From Bordetella sp. BOR01 (GTDB taxonomy: Bacteria; Pseudomonadota; Gammaproteobacteria; Burkholderiales; Burkholderiaceae_B), in assembly GCF_019218885.1 (NCBI RefSeq), contig NZ_JAHUWT010000003.1:806001-870000 (forward strand): a DNA stretch of 64,000 nt. Reading direction: 5' to 3'. Shown here piece after piece: positions 8,683 to 16,238 of the stretch (positions are counted from its first letter, which is position 1; each line of letters starts with the position of its first letter). The position numbers were made by a program, and so were the translations under genes. The notes beneath the pieces are model-generated. The model was not told the origin of the DNA and searched no databases. It saw only the letters and a program-made list of their open reading frames with translations.

Positions 8683-9519
8683 ATGACTACCGATCCGGAT
8701 TTTGCGGTGGACGACACTCTCCTGGCGTTTCGCGTGGACGACTTTACCGACGGGTGGATCGACGCGCCCCAGGTAATGCTGCTGCACGGCATCGCCGAAT
8801 CGGCCGAGGCGTTCAATGGCTGGGTACCGCACCTGGCCCGCCATTGCCGGGTCATCCGCCCGGACCTGCGCGGCCACGGCCGGTCGGGCCCGGTGCAAAA
8901 GGGCGAAACGCTGAGCGTTGCCAGGCTGGCCGACGATGTGCAGGCGCTGGCCAACCATCTGCGGCTCGAGCACGTGCACGTCGTGGGCGCCAAGCTGGGC
9001 GCGCAAGTGGCGCTGGAACTGGCGCAGCGCCGCGCGCCGTGGATGGTGTCGCTTACGCTGGCCGGCGTGCTGATCTCGCCGGCCGATGCGCTGGGCAAGT
9101 GGCTGGTGCAATGGATGCAACTCGTGGACGAGCAAGGCGTGGAAGGCTGGGCACGCGCGACCATGCCAGGGCGCATGGGCGCCGCCTTGCCCGCCGCCGG
9201 CCTGGCCTGGTGGACCGAATACATGGGCCGCACACAGGCCGAGACTGCCAGGGCCTGCTTCCGCTTGATTGCCGCGTCGCGAGAACCGCGGGCGCTGGAG
9301 CAGATATGCTGCCCCACCCAGGTGATCGCGCCCGTGCAGCCCGGGCAGGCCGCCGCGTTCAAGCAGCAGCCCTCGCTGGATGAAGTGCGCCGCTGGCTGG
9401 CGCGCATACCCGGCGCGCGGCTGGTCGAGCTACCGGCCGATTCGTACCATATCGCGGCCACGCATCCGGACGACTGCGCGGCCTTGACGGCAAAGTTCAT
9501 CAAGGAGCACACATCATGA
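8683..9519 (+). CDS. Alpha/beta hydrolase fold protein with atypical nucleophile elbow
   Basis: A 278-residue alpha/beta hydrolase-fold protein. The oxyanion-hole HG (VMLLHGIAES near residue 30) and the DLRGHGRSG segment near 63-71 are clear, and a His near the end (ADSYHIAATHP) matches the catalytic His. The nucleophile elbow, normally GxSxG, reads GAKLG near residue 106 (HVVGAKLGAQVAL), so Lys replaces Ser. The acid after strand 7 is also not obvious (PTQVIAPVQPGQ). The protein may be a lyase, a decarboxylase-type fold user or inactive. It overlaps the next gene by 4 bp, so translation is coupled. Substrate unknown. Confidence 0.85.
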   Translation: MTTDPDFAVDDTLLAFRVDDFTDGWIDAPQVMLLHGIAESAEAFNGWVPHLARHCRVIRPDLRGHGRSGPVQKGETLSVARLADDVQALANHLRLEHVHVVGAKLGAQVALELAQRRAPWMVSLTLAGVLISPADALGKWLVQWMQLVDEQGVEGWARATMPGRMGAALPAAGLAWWTEYMGRTQAETARACFRLIAASREPRALEQICCPTQVIAPVQPGQAAAFKQQPSLDEVRRWLARIPGARLVELPADSYHIAATHPDDCAALTAKFIKEHTS

Positions 9520-10280
9520 TGGGATGGCGAGGACGTATTGGCTTTCTGGTGCCGCCAGGCAACCCGACGGTCGAGCCCGAGATGATGCAATTGGCGCCAC
9601 AGGGGGTGTCGCTGCACTTTACCCGCATGGTGGCGCACGGCACCGCCGGCGCGCACGATGGCCAGGAAGACCGCAACCGCACCCAGATCGCCCACCTGGC
9701 CGAGAACACGGCCTTGCTGGCCATGGTAAAGCCCGGCGTAATCGTCATGGCGCACACGGCCACCAGCTACACGCTGGGCAAAGACGGCGAGGCCGCCATG
9801 GTCGAGCGCATGCGGCGCGAACACGGCATCCCCTTCATCACGGCATTCGGCAGCGTGCTGGCGGCCTTGCGGCACTTGGGTGTGGAACGGGTTGCCTATG
9901 CTACGCCCTACAACCAGCAGGTCACTGCCCGGGGCAAGGCGCATCTGGAGTCGCATGGCTTGCAGGTCGTGTCGCACGGTATGCTGCCAGGCGTGTCGAA
10001 CATCTACGACGAAACCGCCGAGCGCGCCTACCAACTGGCGCGCCAGGTCGATTGCCCCGAAGCGCAGGCGGTGTTCCTGAGCGGCGTCGGCATGCCCACC
10101 ATCGCGGTACTCGACCTGCTGGAACGCGACCTGGGCAAGCCGGTGATCTCAAGTGCATCGGCCATGATGTGGAATGCGCTGCGCGCCATAGGCCTGCGCG
10201 AGCCGCTGCGCCATGGCGGATGCCTGCCGTTCGGCGAAGACGAGCGGGAACAGGAACACGCACAGGAAAAACACTCATGA
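9516..10280 (+). CDS. Asp/Glu racemase superfamily protein, arylmalonate decarboxylase / maleate isomerase-like, lacking catalytic Cys
   Basis: A 254-residue member of the Asp/Glu racemase superfamily, nearest in pattern to arylmalonate decarboxylase and maleate cis-trans isomerase. Segments such as GFLVPPGNPTVEPEMM, LGVERVAYATPYNQQVT and GKPVISSASAMMWNALRAIG match that group. Family enzymes use Cys at one or both of two sites; here the first site reads MAHTATSYTLG and the second FLSGVGMPTI, so neither has Cys. The two remaining Cys residues (VDCPEA, HGGCLPFG) are outside the expected positions. It is translationally coupled to the preceding hydrolase and to the next gene (ATGA overlap at 10277-10280). 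Function is uncertain. Confidence 0.82.
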   Translation: MMGWRGRIGFLVPPGNPTVEPEMMQLAPQGVSLHFTRMVAHGTAGAHDGQEDRNRTQIAHLAENTALLAMVKPGVIVMAHTATSYTLGKDGEAAMVERMRREHGIPFITAFGSVLAALRHLGVERVAYATPYNQQVTARGKAHLESHGLQVVSHGMLPGVSNIYDETAERAYQLARQVDCPEAQAVFLSGVGMPTIAVLDLLERDLGKPVISSASAMMWNALRAIGLREPLRHGGCLPFGEDEREQEHAQEKHS

Positions 10281-11242
10281 TCCGCTATCTTTCCGAAGCG
10301 CAAGTACGCCAGCTGCTGACGATGCAGGATGCCATCGTCCAGGTCGAGCGGGCCTTCATGGCACGGGCGCAAGGCAAGGCATTCGACGTGCCGCGCGTGC
10401 GCACGCGGCAGCCCGGCGGGCACCTGCACATCCTGCAGGCGGCGGCGCCCGAGCTCGACTTCATCGGCTACAAGGCTTATTACATCCGGCCCGACAAATC
10501 GCGCACGTCGCTGTTGCACCTGATCAACATGAGCCAGGGCAACCTGGAAGCGATCATCCAATCGGACTGGTTGGGCCAGATACGCACGGGCGCGGCGACC
10601 GCGGTGGCGCTGCGCGCGCTGGCGCGCAAGCAGGCCGGCGTGCTGGGCCTGTTCGGCTCGGGCCGGCACGCGCAAACCCAGCTCGAGGCAGCCTGCGCCG
10701 CCTGCGCGCTGAGCGAAGTGAAAGTCTTCGGACGCGATGCCCAGCGCGTGCGCGAATTCTGCGACAAGATGGCGCGGCAGACCGGTGTCACGGTTCGGCC
10801 AGCCGCGTCGCGCGAAGAAACTGTCAAGGGCTCGGACATCATCCTGACCATCACGCGCAGCAGCGAACCGCTGTTCGACGGGCGCTGGCTCGAACCCGGC
10901 CAGTGCATCGCGGCCGTGGGATCGAACGCGCTGGACCGCCGCGAGATCGATACCCACACCGTGCGGCGGGCTGACTTGATCGTGGCCGATTCGGTGCAGG
11001 TCGCGCAACATGAATCCGGCGACCTGCTCAGCGCCTATGAAAGCGGCCTGGTCTACTGGGAAAACCTGGCCGACCTCGGCCAGGTGCTGGCCGGGTTGCG
11101 GCCAGGCCGGACCCGCGACGATCAGATCATTCTGTTTGAATCGCACGGCATGGCGCTGCAGGACATTTATGCGGGCGCGCACATCCTGCGCCTGGCGCGC
11201 AGCCAGGATGTGGGCCTGGACCTGCCCATCGGCGACCGGTAG
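10277..11242 (+). CDS. Ornithine cyclodeaminase / mu-crystallin family protein
   Basis: A 321-residue NAD(P)-binding protein of the ornithine cyclodeaminase/mu-crystallin family, which includes cyclodeaminases, ketimine reductases and alanine dehydrogenases. The N-terminal part has MIRYLSEAQVRQLLTMQDAI and the conserved SDWLGQIRTGAATAVALRAL region near 97-116; the Rossmann motif GLFGSGRHAQTQLEA follows near 127. A GSDIILTITRS segment and IAAVGSNALDRREID are also typical. The ATG at 10277 overlaps the previous stop. Earlier in-frame sequence is antisense-like and was excluded. It may reduce an imine or 2-oxo acid made by the cluster; the substrate cannot be told from sequence. Confidence 0.92.
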   Translation: MIRYLSEAQVRQLLTMQDAIVQVERAFMARAQGKAFDVPRVRTRQPGGHLHILQAAAPELDFIGYKAYYIRPDKSRTSLLHLINMSQGNLEAIIQSDWLGQIRTGAATAVALRALARKQAGVLGLFGSGRHAQTQLEAACAACALSEVKVFGRDAQRVREFCDKMARQTGVTVRPAASREETVKGSDIILTITRSSEPLFDGRWLEPGQCIAAVGSNALDRREIDTHTVRRADLIVADSVQVAQHESGDLLSAYESGLVYWENLADLGQVLAGLRPGRTRDDQIILFESHGMALQDIYAGAHILRLARSQDVGLDLPIGDR

Positions 11243-11263
11243 CCCCCGGCAGGAGCGGCATCC

Positions 11264-12382
11264 ATGCACAACATCGACTGCGCCGTCATCGGTGCCGGCG
11301 CCGTGGGGCTGGCGATCGCGCGCGAACTGGCCTTGGCCGGACGCGAGGTCATCATGCTGGAAGCCGAGCCCACGTTCGGCGCGCATACCAGCTCGCGCAA
11401 TTCTGAAGTCATCCATGCCGGCATCTCGTACCCGGCGGACTCGCTGAAGGCCCGCTTCTGCGTGCAGGGCAAGCATGCCCTGTACCAGTACTGCGCCCGG
11501 CGCGGCATCGACCATGCGCGCATCGGCAAGCTGATCGTGGCCACCGGCCCGGACGACCTGGCCGGCCTGCAAGGCTACGTCAGGCGCGCGCAGGAAGCCG
11601 GTGTCAATGATCTGCGCATGATCGATCAACACGAACTGGCCGACCTGGAACCGGCGGTCAGGGGCCTGGGAGCCGTTCACTCACCCTCGACCGGCATCGT
11701 GGACAGCCACGGCCTGATGCTGGCTTTACTGGGCGACGCGGAAAACGCGGGCGCGATGCTGGTCGCGAACAGCCCGGTGCTGGACGGCGAGATCGCGCAC
11801 GAAGGCATCGTGCTGCGCCTGGGCGGCGCCCAGCAAACCGAAATCTTGTGCGCGAACGTGGTCAACAGCGCCGGCCTGTGTGCAACGCGCGTGGCAGCCG
11901 GCCTGAAAAACCTGGCCGCCGGCAGCGTGCCGCGCATCCATTATGCAAGGGGGCGCTACTACACCATGAGCGGCGCATCGCCCTTTCGCCACCTGGTGTA
12001 CCCCGTGACGCGCGAGGCGACGATGCGCGTGCACGTCACCCTGGACCTGGCCGGGCAATGCCGCTTCGGCCCTGACCTGGAATGGATAGACGAGGTGGAC
12101 TACCGTTTTGGCGACGAGCGCGAGGCGCTGTTTTACGCGGGCATCCGCCGCTATTTTCCGGCCCTGCCCGACGGCGCGCTGCAGCCCGGCTATACCGGCA
12201 TCCGGCCCAGGCTGGCCGGGCCGGATGCGCCGCTGCATTCGGGCGCCGATGATTTCCGCATCGAAGGCCCCCGGCACCACGGCGCCAAGGGCCTGGTGAA
12301 TCTATTCGGGATCGAATCTCCGGGGCTGACCGCATCGCTGGCCATTGGGCAATATGTGCGCGACATGGTGGCGCAGGCCTGA
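11264..12382 (+). CDS. FAD-dependent oxidoreductase, L-2-hydroxyglutarate oxidase-like
   Basis: A 372-residue DAO-superfamily flavoprotein. The N-terminal dinucleotide-binding motif is VIGAGAVGLAIARELA at residues 7-22, followed by a charged-residue-ended second strand (VIMLEAE). The SSRNSEVIHAGISYP segment and the late RPRLAGPD... GLVNLFGIESPGLTASLAIG region match LhgO/YgaF-type L-2-hydroxyacid oxidases. It is the last plus-strand gene of the catabolic island, 21 bp after the OCD-like gene, and faces a convergent exporter gene. It probably oxidises a 2-hydroxy acid intermediate to the 2-oxo acid and passes electrons to quinone or oxygen. The specific acid is unknown. Confidence 0.9.
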   Translation: MHNIDCAVIGAGAVGLAIARELALAGREVIMLEAEPTFGAHTSSRNSEVIHAGISYPADSLKARFCVQGKHALYQYCARRGIDHARIGKLIVATGPDDLAGLQGYVRRAQEAGVNDLRMIDQHELADLEPAVRGLGAVHSPSTGIVDSHGLMLALLGDAENAGAMLVANSPVLDGEIAHEGIVLRLGGAQQTEILCANVVNSAGLCATRVAAGLKNLAAGSVPRIHYARGRYYTMSGASPFRHLVYPVTREATMRVHVTLDLAGQCRFGPDLEWIDEVDYRFGDEREALFYAGIRRYFPALPDGALQPGYTGIRPRLAGPDAPLHSGADDFRIEGPRHHGAKGLVNLFGIESPGLTASLAIGQYVRDMVAQA

Positions 12383-12407
12383 CGCGGCCTGGCGCGACAA
12401 GCCCGCG

Positions 12408-13286
12408 TCACCGCGCGGCGGCGCGCCGCGCGAACACCAACACGTTGCCCAGCATCACCAGCGCCAGCCCGGCCACCGCGGAAAGCGTCCATTGGTACCC
12501 CTCGGCCACGGTAGAGATGCTTAGCGCCACCACCGGGAACAGGACCGTGCAGTAGGCCGCGCGCGCCGGGCCCATGCGGCCGACCAGCGTCAGGTAGGCG
12601 GTGAACGCCACGATCGAGCCGGCGAAAGCCAAGTACAGCAGGGCGCCCACATACGTGGGCGAGGGGTCGAAATCGAAAGGTTGGCCGGTCAGCAGGCAAC
12701 CGGCCAGCAACACCAGCGACCCGTACATCATGCTGTAGGCATTGCCCGTCAGGGGGCCGATGCCGGCGCGCTGCTGCGCCGACGACAGCATGTTGCCGGT
12801 GGAAAAGCACAGCGTGCCCAACAATGCCAGGCCCAGCCCCAACAGGGTTTCATGGCTGGCCTGCTGGCCGGCCACCTCGGGCCAGAACAGCAGCAGCAAC
12901 CCGCACAGCCCGAAGGCACCACCCAGCATCACGCGCGGCGCGATGCGCGTGCCGAACCACAGGCGGGCGTTCAGCACATTCCATAAGGTCGAGGCGGAAA
13001 ACACCACCGACACCAGGCCGCTGGATATCCATTGGGTAGCGCTGTAGAAGCACAGGAAATTCAGGCAGAACAGGCACAGGCCCTGGCCCAGGCACAGCAA
13101 ATGGCCGCGGCGGTCCAGCCGCTGCAGCCGGCCCAGTATCGCCAGGCCTGCCAGCATCACCAACGATGCCAGCGCGAAGCGATAGAAGATGGACACGGGA
13201 ATGGCAACCACCCCCAATTGCAGCTTGATGGCGATCCAGGTGGAACCCCAGATCAATACGGTAAGCAGGTACAGGAACAGGTTCAC
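12408..13286 (-). CDS. EamA/DMT family transporter
   Basis: A 292-residue inner-membrane protein with about ten hydrophobic segments in two EamA repeats. The opening LFLYLLTVLIWGSTWIAIKL and YRFALASLVMLAGLAIL are typical of drug/metabolite exporters. The GTG at 13286 is chosen because transmembrane helix 1 begins right after it; the longer open frame upstream is hydrophilic, overlaps the divergent AraC gene and has no family character. The neighbouring AraC-type regulator, divergent with a gap of about 165 bp, may control it. The substrate is unknown; the family exports amino acids, nucleosides and similar metabolites. Confidence 0.88.
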   Translation of the reverse strand: MNLFLYLLTVLIWGSTWIAIKLQLGVVAIPVSIFYRFALASLVMLAGLAILGRLQRLDRRGHLLCLGQGLCLFCLNFLCFYSATQWISSGLVSVVFSASTLWNVLNARLWFGTRIAPRVMLGGAFGLCGLLLLFWPEVAGQQASHETLLGLGLALLGTLCFSTGNMLSSAQQRAGIGPLTGNAYSMMYGSLVLLAGCLLTGQPFDFDPSPTYVGALLYLAFAGSIVAFTAYLTLVGRMGPARAAYCTVLFPVVALSISTVAEGYQWTLSAVAGLALVMLGNVLVFARRAAAR

Positions 13287-13452
13287 GATAAGGGCTGAAG
13301 AAAAAACGGGCGGCTGTTGTTGGACGCGCGAGCATCCCGACCGCAGTCTAGGTGCGCCGCCGACGGCGCGATTGCCGGTTCTTGCGCTTTTTGCCATCCG
13401 GCCGGCCTGCGCGCGCGCGGGCGCGGACAAGCTGGCGTACGATGAGCGGGCC

Positions 13453-14358
13453 ATGAGCAAGATCGCATCGGCACCGTCCGACTTCGCCCTGTTCCATACC
13501 CTGCGCGACGCCAACGTCCAGCTCGACCGCGCCGCGACGCTGGGGGTCGGCCTGGCAGTGGCCCAGTGGAACCGCGACCAACGCGCCGGCCGGGCGCTGA
13601 TCGACTACGACACCCCGGGCCATCACACCCTGTCGCTGTACCTGCAGGGCGGCGAAACCTGCTTCCGGCTCAGCCATCGCGACCTGCATGGCGGGGCCGG
13701 CAAGTTCTGCGTGCTACCCGACCGGCATCACTCGCGCTGGAGCATGAACGAGGAAGTGCGCTTCCTGCACCTGTACATTGCGCCGCAGCGCCTGGCACGC
13801 GAGGCCGTCATGCGGCTGGACCGCGAACCCCGCGAGCTCGAACTGCGCGACCGCACCTATATTCAAGACCCGTCGCTGGCACAAGTGTGCCGCGCCCTGC
13901 TGGCCACCGACTGGAACCTGCCCGCAGCGCGCCTGGCCGCCAGCAGCGCCGCCGAAACCGTGCTGCATCACCTGCTGACGCAGAGCACGGGCCGATCGGC
14001 AGGCCGCACGGCTTCGGTGGGCGGCCTGGCACCCGTGGTGCGGCGCCGCGTACGCGACTATATCGACGCCCACCTGGCCGAGCCCCTGACACTGGACGTG
14101 CTGGCGGGCGTGGCGGCCTTGTCTACCTATCATTTCGCGCGCATGTTCCACGCCTCGTTCGGCGAGCCGCCCCACGCCTGGGTGCTGGGCCGCCGGCTGG
14201 CGCAGGCGCGCACCCTGCTGGCGTCCACGGCGGACGACCTGGCCGCCGTGGCGCAGGCCTGCGGCTTTGGCAACGCCAGCCACCTCAGCCGGGCATTCCT
14301 GCAGGCCGCCGGCGTCACGCCCGGCCAATACCGGGCCGCCACACGCCGGGGCCGCTGA
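13453..14358 (+). CDS. AraC family transcriptional regulator
   Basis: A 301-residue AraC/XylS-type activator. The N-terminal cupin-like ligand domain includes HHTLSLYLQGGETCFR and a downstream HLYIAPQRLAREAV segment. The C-terminal pair of helix-turn-helix motifs is at about 205-300 (LTLDVLAGVAALSTYHFARMF, then DDLAAVAQACGFGNASHLS and VTPGQYR). The ATG at 13453 follows a GAGCGGGCC stretch and fits the family N-terminus. It is divergent from the EamA transporter and 35 bp before a YkvA-type gene. Regulation of the transporter is a reasonable inference only. Confidence 0.9.
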   Translation: MSKIASAPSDFALFHTLRDANVQLDRAATLGVGLAVAQWNRDQRAGRALIDYDTPGHHTLSLYLQGGETCFRLSHRDLHGGAGKFCVLPDRHHSRWSMNEEVRFLHLYIAPQRLAREAVMRLDREPRELELRDRTYIQDPSLAQVCRALLATDWNLPAARLAASSAAETVLHHLLTQSTGRSAGRTASVGGLAPVVRRRVRDYIDAHLAEPLTLDVLAGVAALSTYHFARMFHASFGEPPHAWVLGRRLAQARTLLASTADDLAAVAQACGFGNASHLSRAFLQAAGVTPGQYRAATRRGR

Positions 14359-14393
14359 GGTTTCCCCCAGGGGACTACAATAGGCTATTGACC

Positions 14394-14801
14394 ATGAAGA
14401 CCGGGCGCAGCGCCCGACCCACCATGCCAATCGCCAATCCGACCTACGAAAAGGCCTATTCCGACCAGCGCTTCTGGCGCAAGGCGACGCGCCATGCGTC
14501 GGCAGCGGGCCGGCAGGCCCTGGAAAAAGCCCTGTGGCTCTATTACGCCGTGCAGAACCCCGGCACGCCCAAGTGGGCGCGCCGGGTCATCTACGGCGCG
14601 CTGGGCTATTTTGTGCTGCCGCTGGACGCCATTCCCGACTTGGCGCCGCTGGTCGGCTATACCGACGACCTGAGCGTCATGACGGCCGCCTTGGCCACCG
14701 TGGCGTTCTACATCAACGACGACGTCAAGCTACAGGCCAGCAACAAGCTGCAGGCCTGGTTTGGCGCGCCCGCTTCCGCCACGCCGCGCCGCGCTGGCTG
14801 A
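14394..14801 (+). CDS. YkvA family protein (DUF1232)
   Basis: A 135-residue small membrane-associated protein. The DUF1232 core is visible near residues 60-100: WARRVIYGALGYFVLPLDAI, then PDLAPLVGYTDDLSVMTAAL. The biochemical function of the family is not established. The ATG at 14394 is chosen; a second in-frame ATG at 14424 is possible. Its stop codon (TGA at 14799-14801) is immediately followed by the ATG of the DUF2868 gene, so the two are translationally coupled and form an operon with the GTPase gene downstream. Confidence 0.85.
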   Translation: MKTGRSARPTMPIANPTYEKAYSDQRFWRKATRHASAAGRQALEKALWLYYAVQNPGTPKWARRVIYGALGYFVLPLDAIPDLAPLVGYTDDLSVMTAALATVAFYINDDVKLQASNKLQAWFGAPASATPRRAG

Positions 14802-16238
14802 ATGGCCACCCCCGCGCCCGGCGCCACGCCCGCGGCCGAACCTTCCGGCGCCTGGCAGGCCCACTGGCTGGCCGAGACCATCCGCCTGCGTGAAGAGCAC
14901 TGGGGGCCGCTGGAAGATGCGGACGCCGTGCGCCAGGCTCGCACCGGCCCCGACACCCTGGAAGACCGCATCCTGTTGCGCGCGCGCCTGCTGGGCCGCC
15001 GCGAGGGGCTGGACAGCCTGGTGTCGCGCTGGCGCCAGGGCGCCGTGCTCAGCCTGGCTATCCTGCTGGTGATCGCGGTGGCTGCCGGCGTCCTGTCGGC
15101 CGCCGGTGCGCTGGGCGACGGTACCCGGCCCGTCAACGTGCTGTGGGCGGTGGGTGCGCTGCTGGGCGTGCACGCCCTGACATTCTTGTTGTGGCTGGCT
15201 TCGTTCCTGCTGCGCCCGGGCACAACCACCGGCCTGGGCCGACTGTGGCTCTGGGCCACCCGCAAGCTGGCGCGCGGCCCCGATGCGGCGCTGGTGCCGC
15301 AAGCCTTGATGAATCTGCTGGCACGCGCCGGCGCGCTGCGCTGGCTGTTCGGCGCCATCAGCCATGCGCTGTGGCTGGCCGGCCTGGCCGCGGCGCTGGC
15401 AACCCTGCTGGTGATGCTGTCGACCGCCAGCTACCGGTTTGTGTGGGCCACCACGCTGCTGCAGCCCGATACATTTGTCTCGGTTACCCGCGTGCTGGGC
15501 TGGCTGCCGGCGCAACTGGGCTTTGCCACGCCGGCCGAGGCCATCGTGCGCGCCAGCGACAACAACCAGGTGCTGCCCGCCGCGGCCCAGGCGCAATGGT
15601 CGGTCTGGCTGATCGGCGTAGTGGCCGTCTATGGCGTCTTGCCGCGCCTGTTGGCCTGGGCGCTGTGCCAGGTCCGCGTGGGCCGCGCCCGGCGGCGATT
15701 GCGCATCGACACCGCACTGCCGGGCTACGCCGTACTGCGCGACCGCTTGCTGCCCCCGGTGCAATTCATCGGCATCGACCGGCCGGCCGACCCGCTGCAC
15801 CAGCCGCAAATGGGTGCAGGGCAACTGGCCAACCTGGGCGACCAGCCGGTGCTGGCCGGGCTGGAACTGCCCGCCGACCTGCATTGGCCGCCGGCCGGAT
15901 TGCCGCCAGGCATACAAGATGCCGGCAACCTGGACAGCCGCGAACAACGCAACCGCCTGTTGGATGCCCTGGCCCAGGCCGGCGCCCGGCGCCTGCTGAT
16001 CGCCTGCGACGCGCGCCAGACACCCGACCGCGGCACCCTGGGCCTGATCGCTGCCCTGGCCGGCAAGGCCGGCCAGACACGCGTCTGGCTGTCTACCCGT
16101 CCTGGCCAGCCGGCGGCGGGCGAACCGGCCCGCCTGGATGCCTGGCGCGACCGGCTGGCAGCCGCCGGCATGGCACCCGACGCCATCCTGCAAGATGCCG
16201 ACCAGCCGTTGCGCTGGCTGGAGACCGGCGATGGCTGA
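14802..16238 (+). CDS. DUF2868 domain-containing membrane protein
   Basis: A 478-residue membrane protein. It has a hydrophilic N-terminus of about 80 residues, two hydrophobic segments near 85-140 (VLSLAILLVIAVAAGVL and VLWAVGALLGVHALTFLLWL), further pairs near 185-215 and around 265-285, and a soluble C-terminal part. The DUF2868 pattern and its fixed partnership with a DUF3482 GTPase gene identify the family; no function has been proved for it. It starts directly after the YkvA stop and overlaps the GTPase start by 8 bp. A membrane platform for the GTPase is a fair guess. Confidence 0.85.
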   Translation: MATPAPGATPAAEPSGAWQAHWLAETIRLREEHWGPLEDADAVRQARTGPDTLEDRILLRARLLGRREGLDSLVSRWRQGAVLSLAILLVIAVAAGVLSAAGALGDGTRPVNVLWAVGALLGVHALTFLLWLASFLLRPGTTTGLGRLWLWATRKLARGPDAALVPQALMNLLARAGALRWLFGAISHALWLAGLAAALATLLVMLSTASYRFVWATTLLQPDTFVSVTRVLGWLPAQLGFATPAEAIVRASDNNQVLPAAAQAQWSVWLIGVVAVYGVLPRLLAWALCQVRVGRARRRLRIDTALPGYAVLRDRLLPPVQFIGIDRPADPLHQPQMGAGQLANLGDQPVLAGLELPADLHWPPAGLPPGIQDAGNLDSREQRNRLLDALAQAGARRLLIACDARQTPDRGTLGLIAALAGKAGQTRVWLSTRPGQPAAGEPARLDAWRDRLAAAGMAPDAILQDADQPLRWLETGDG

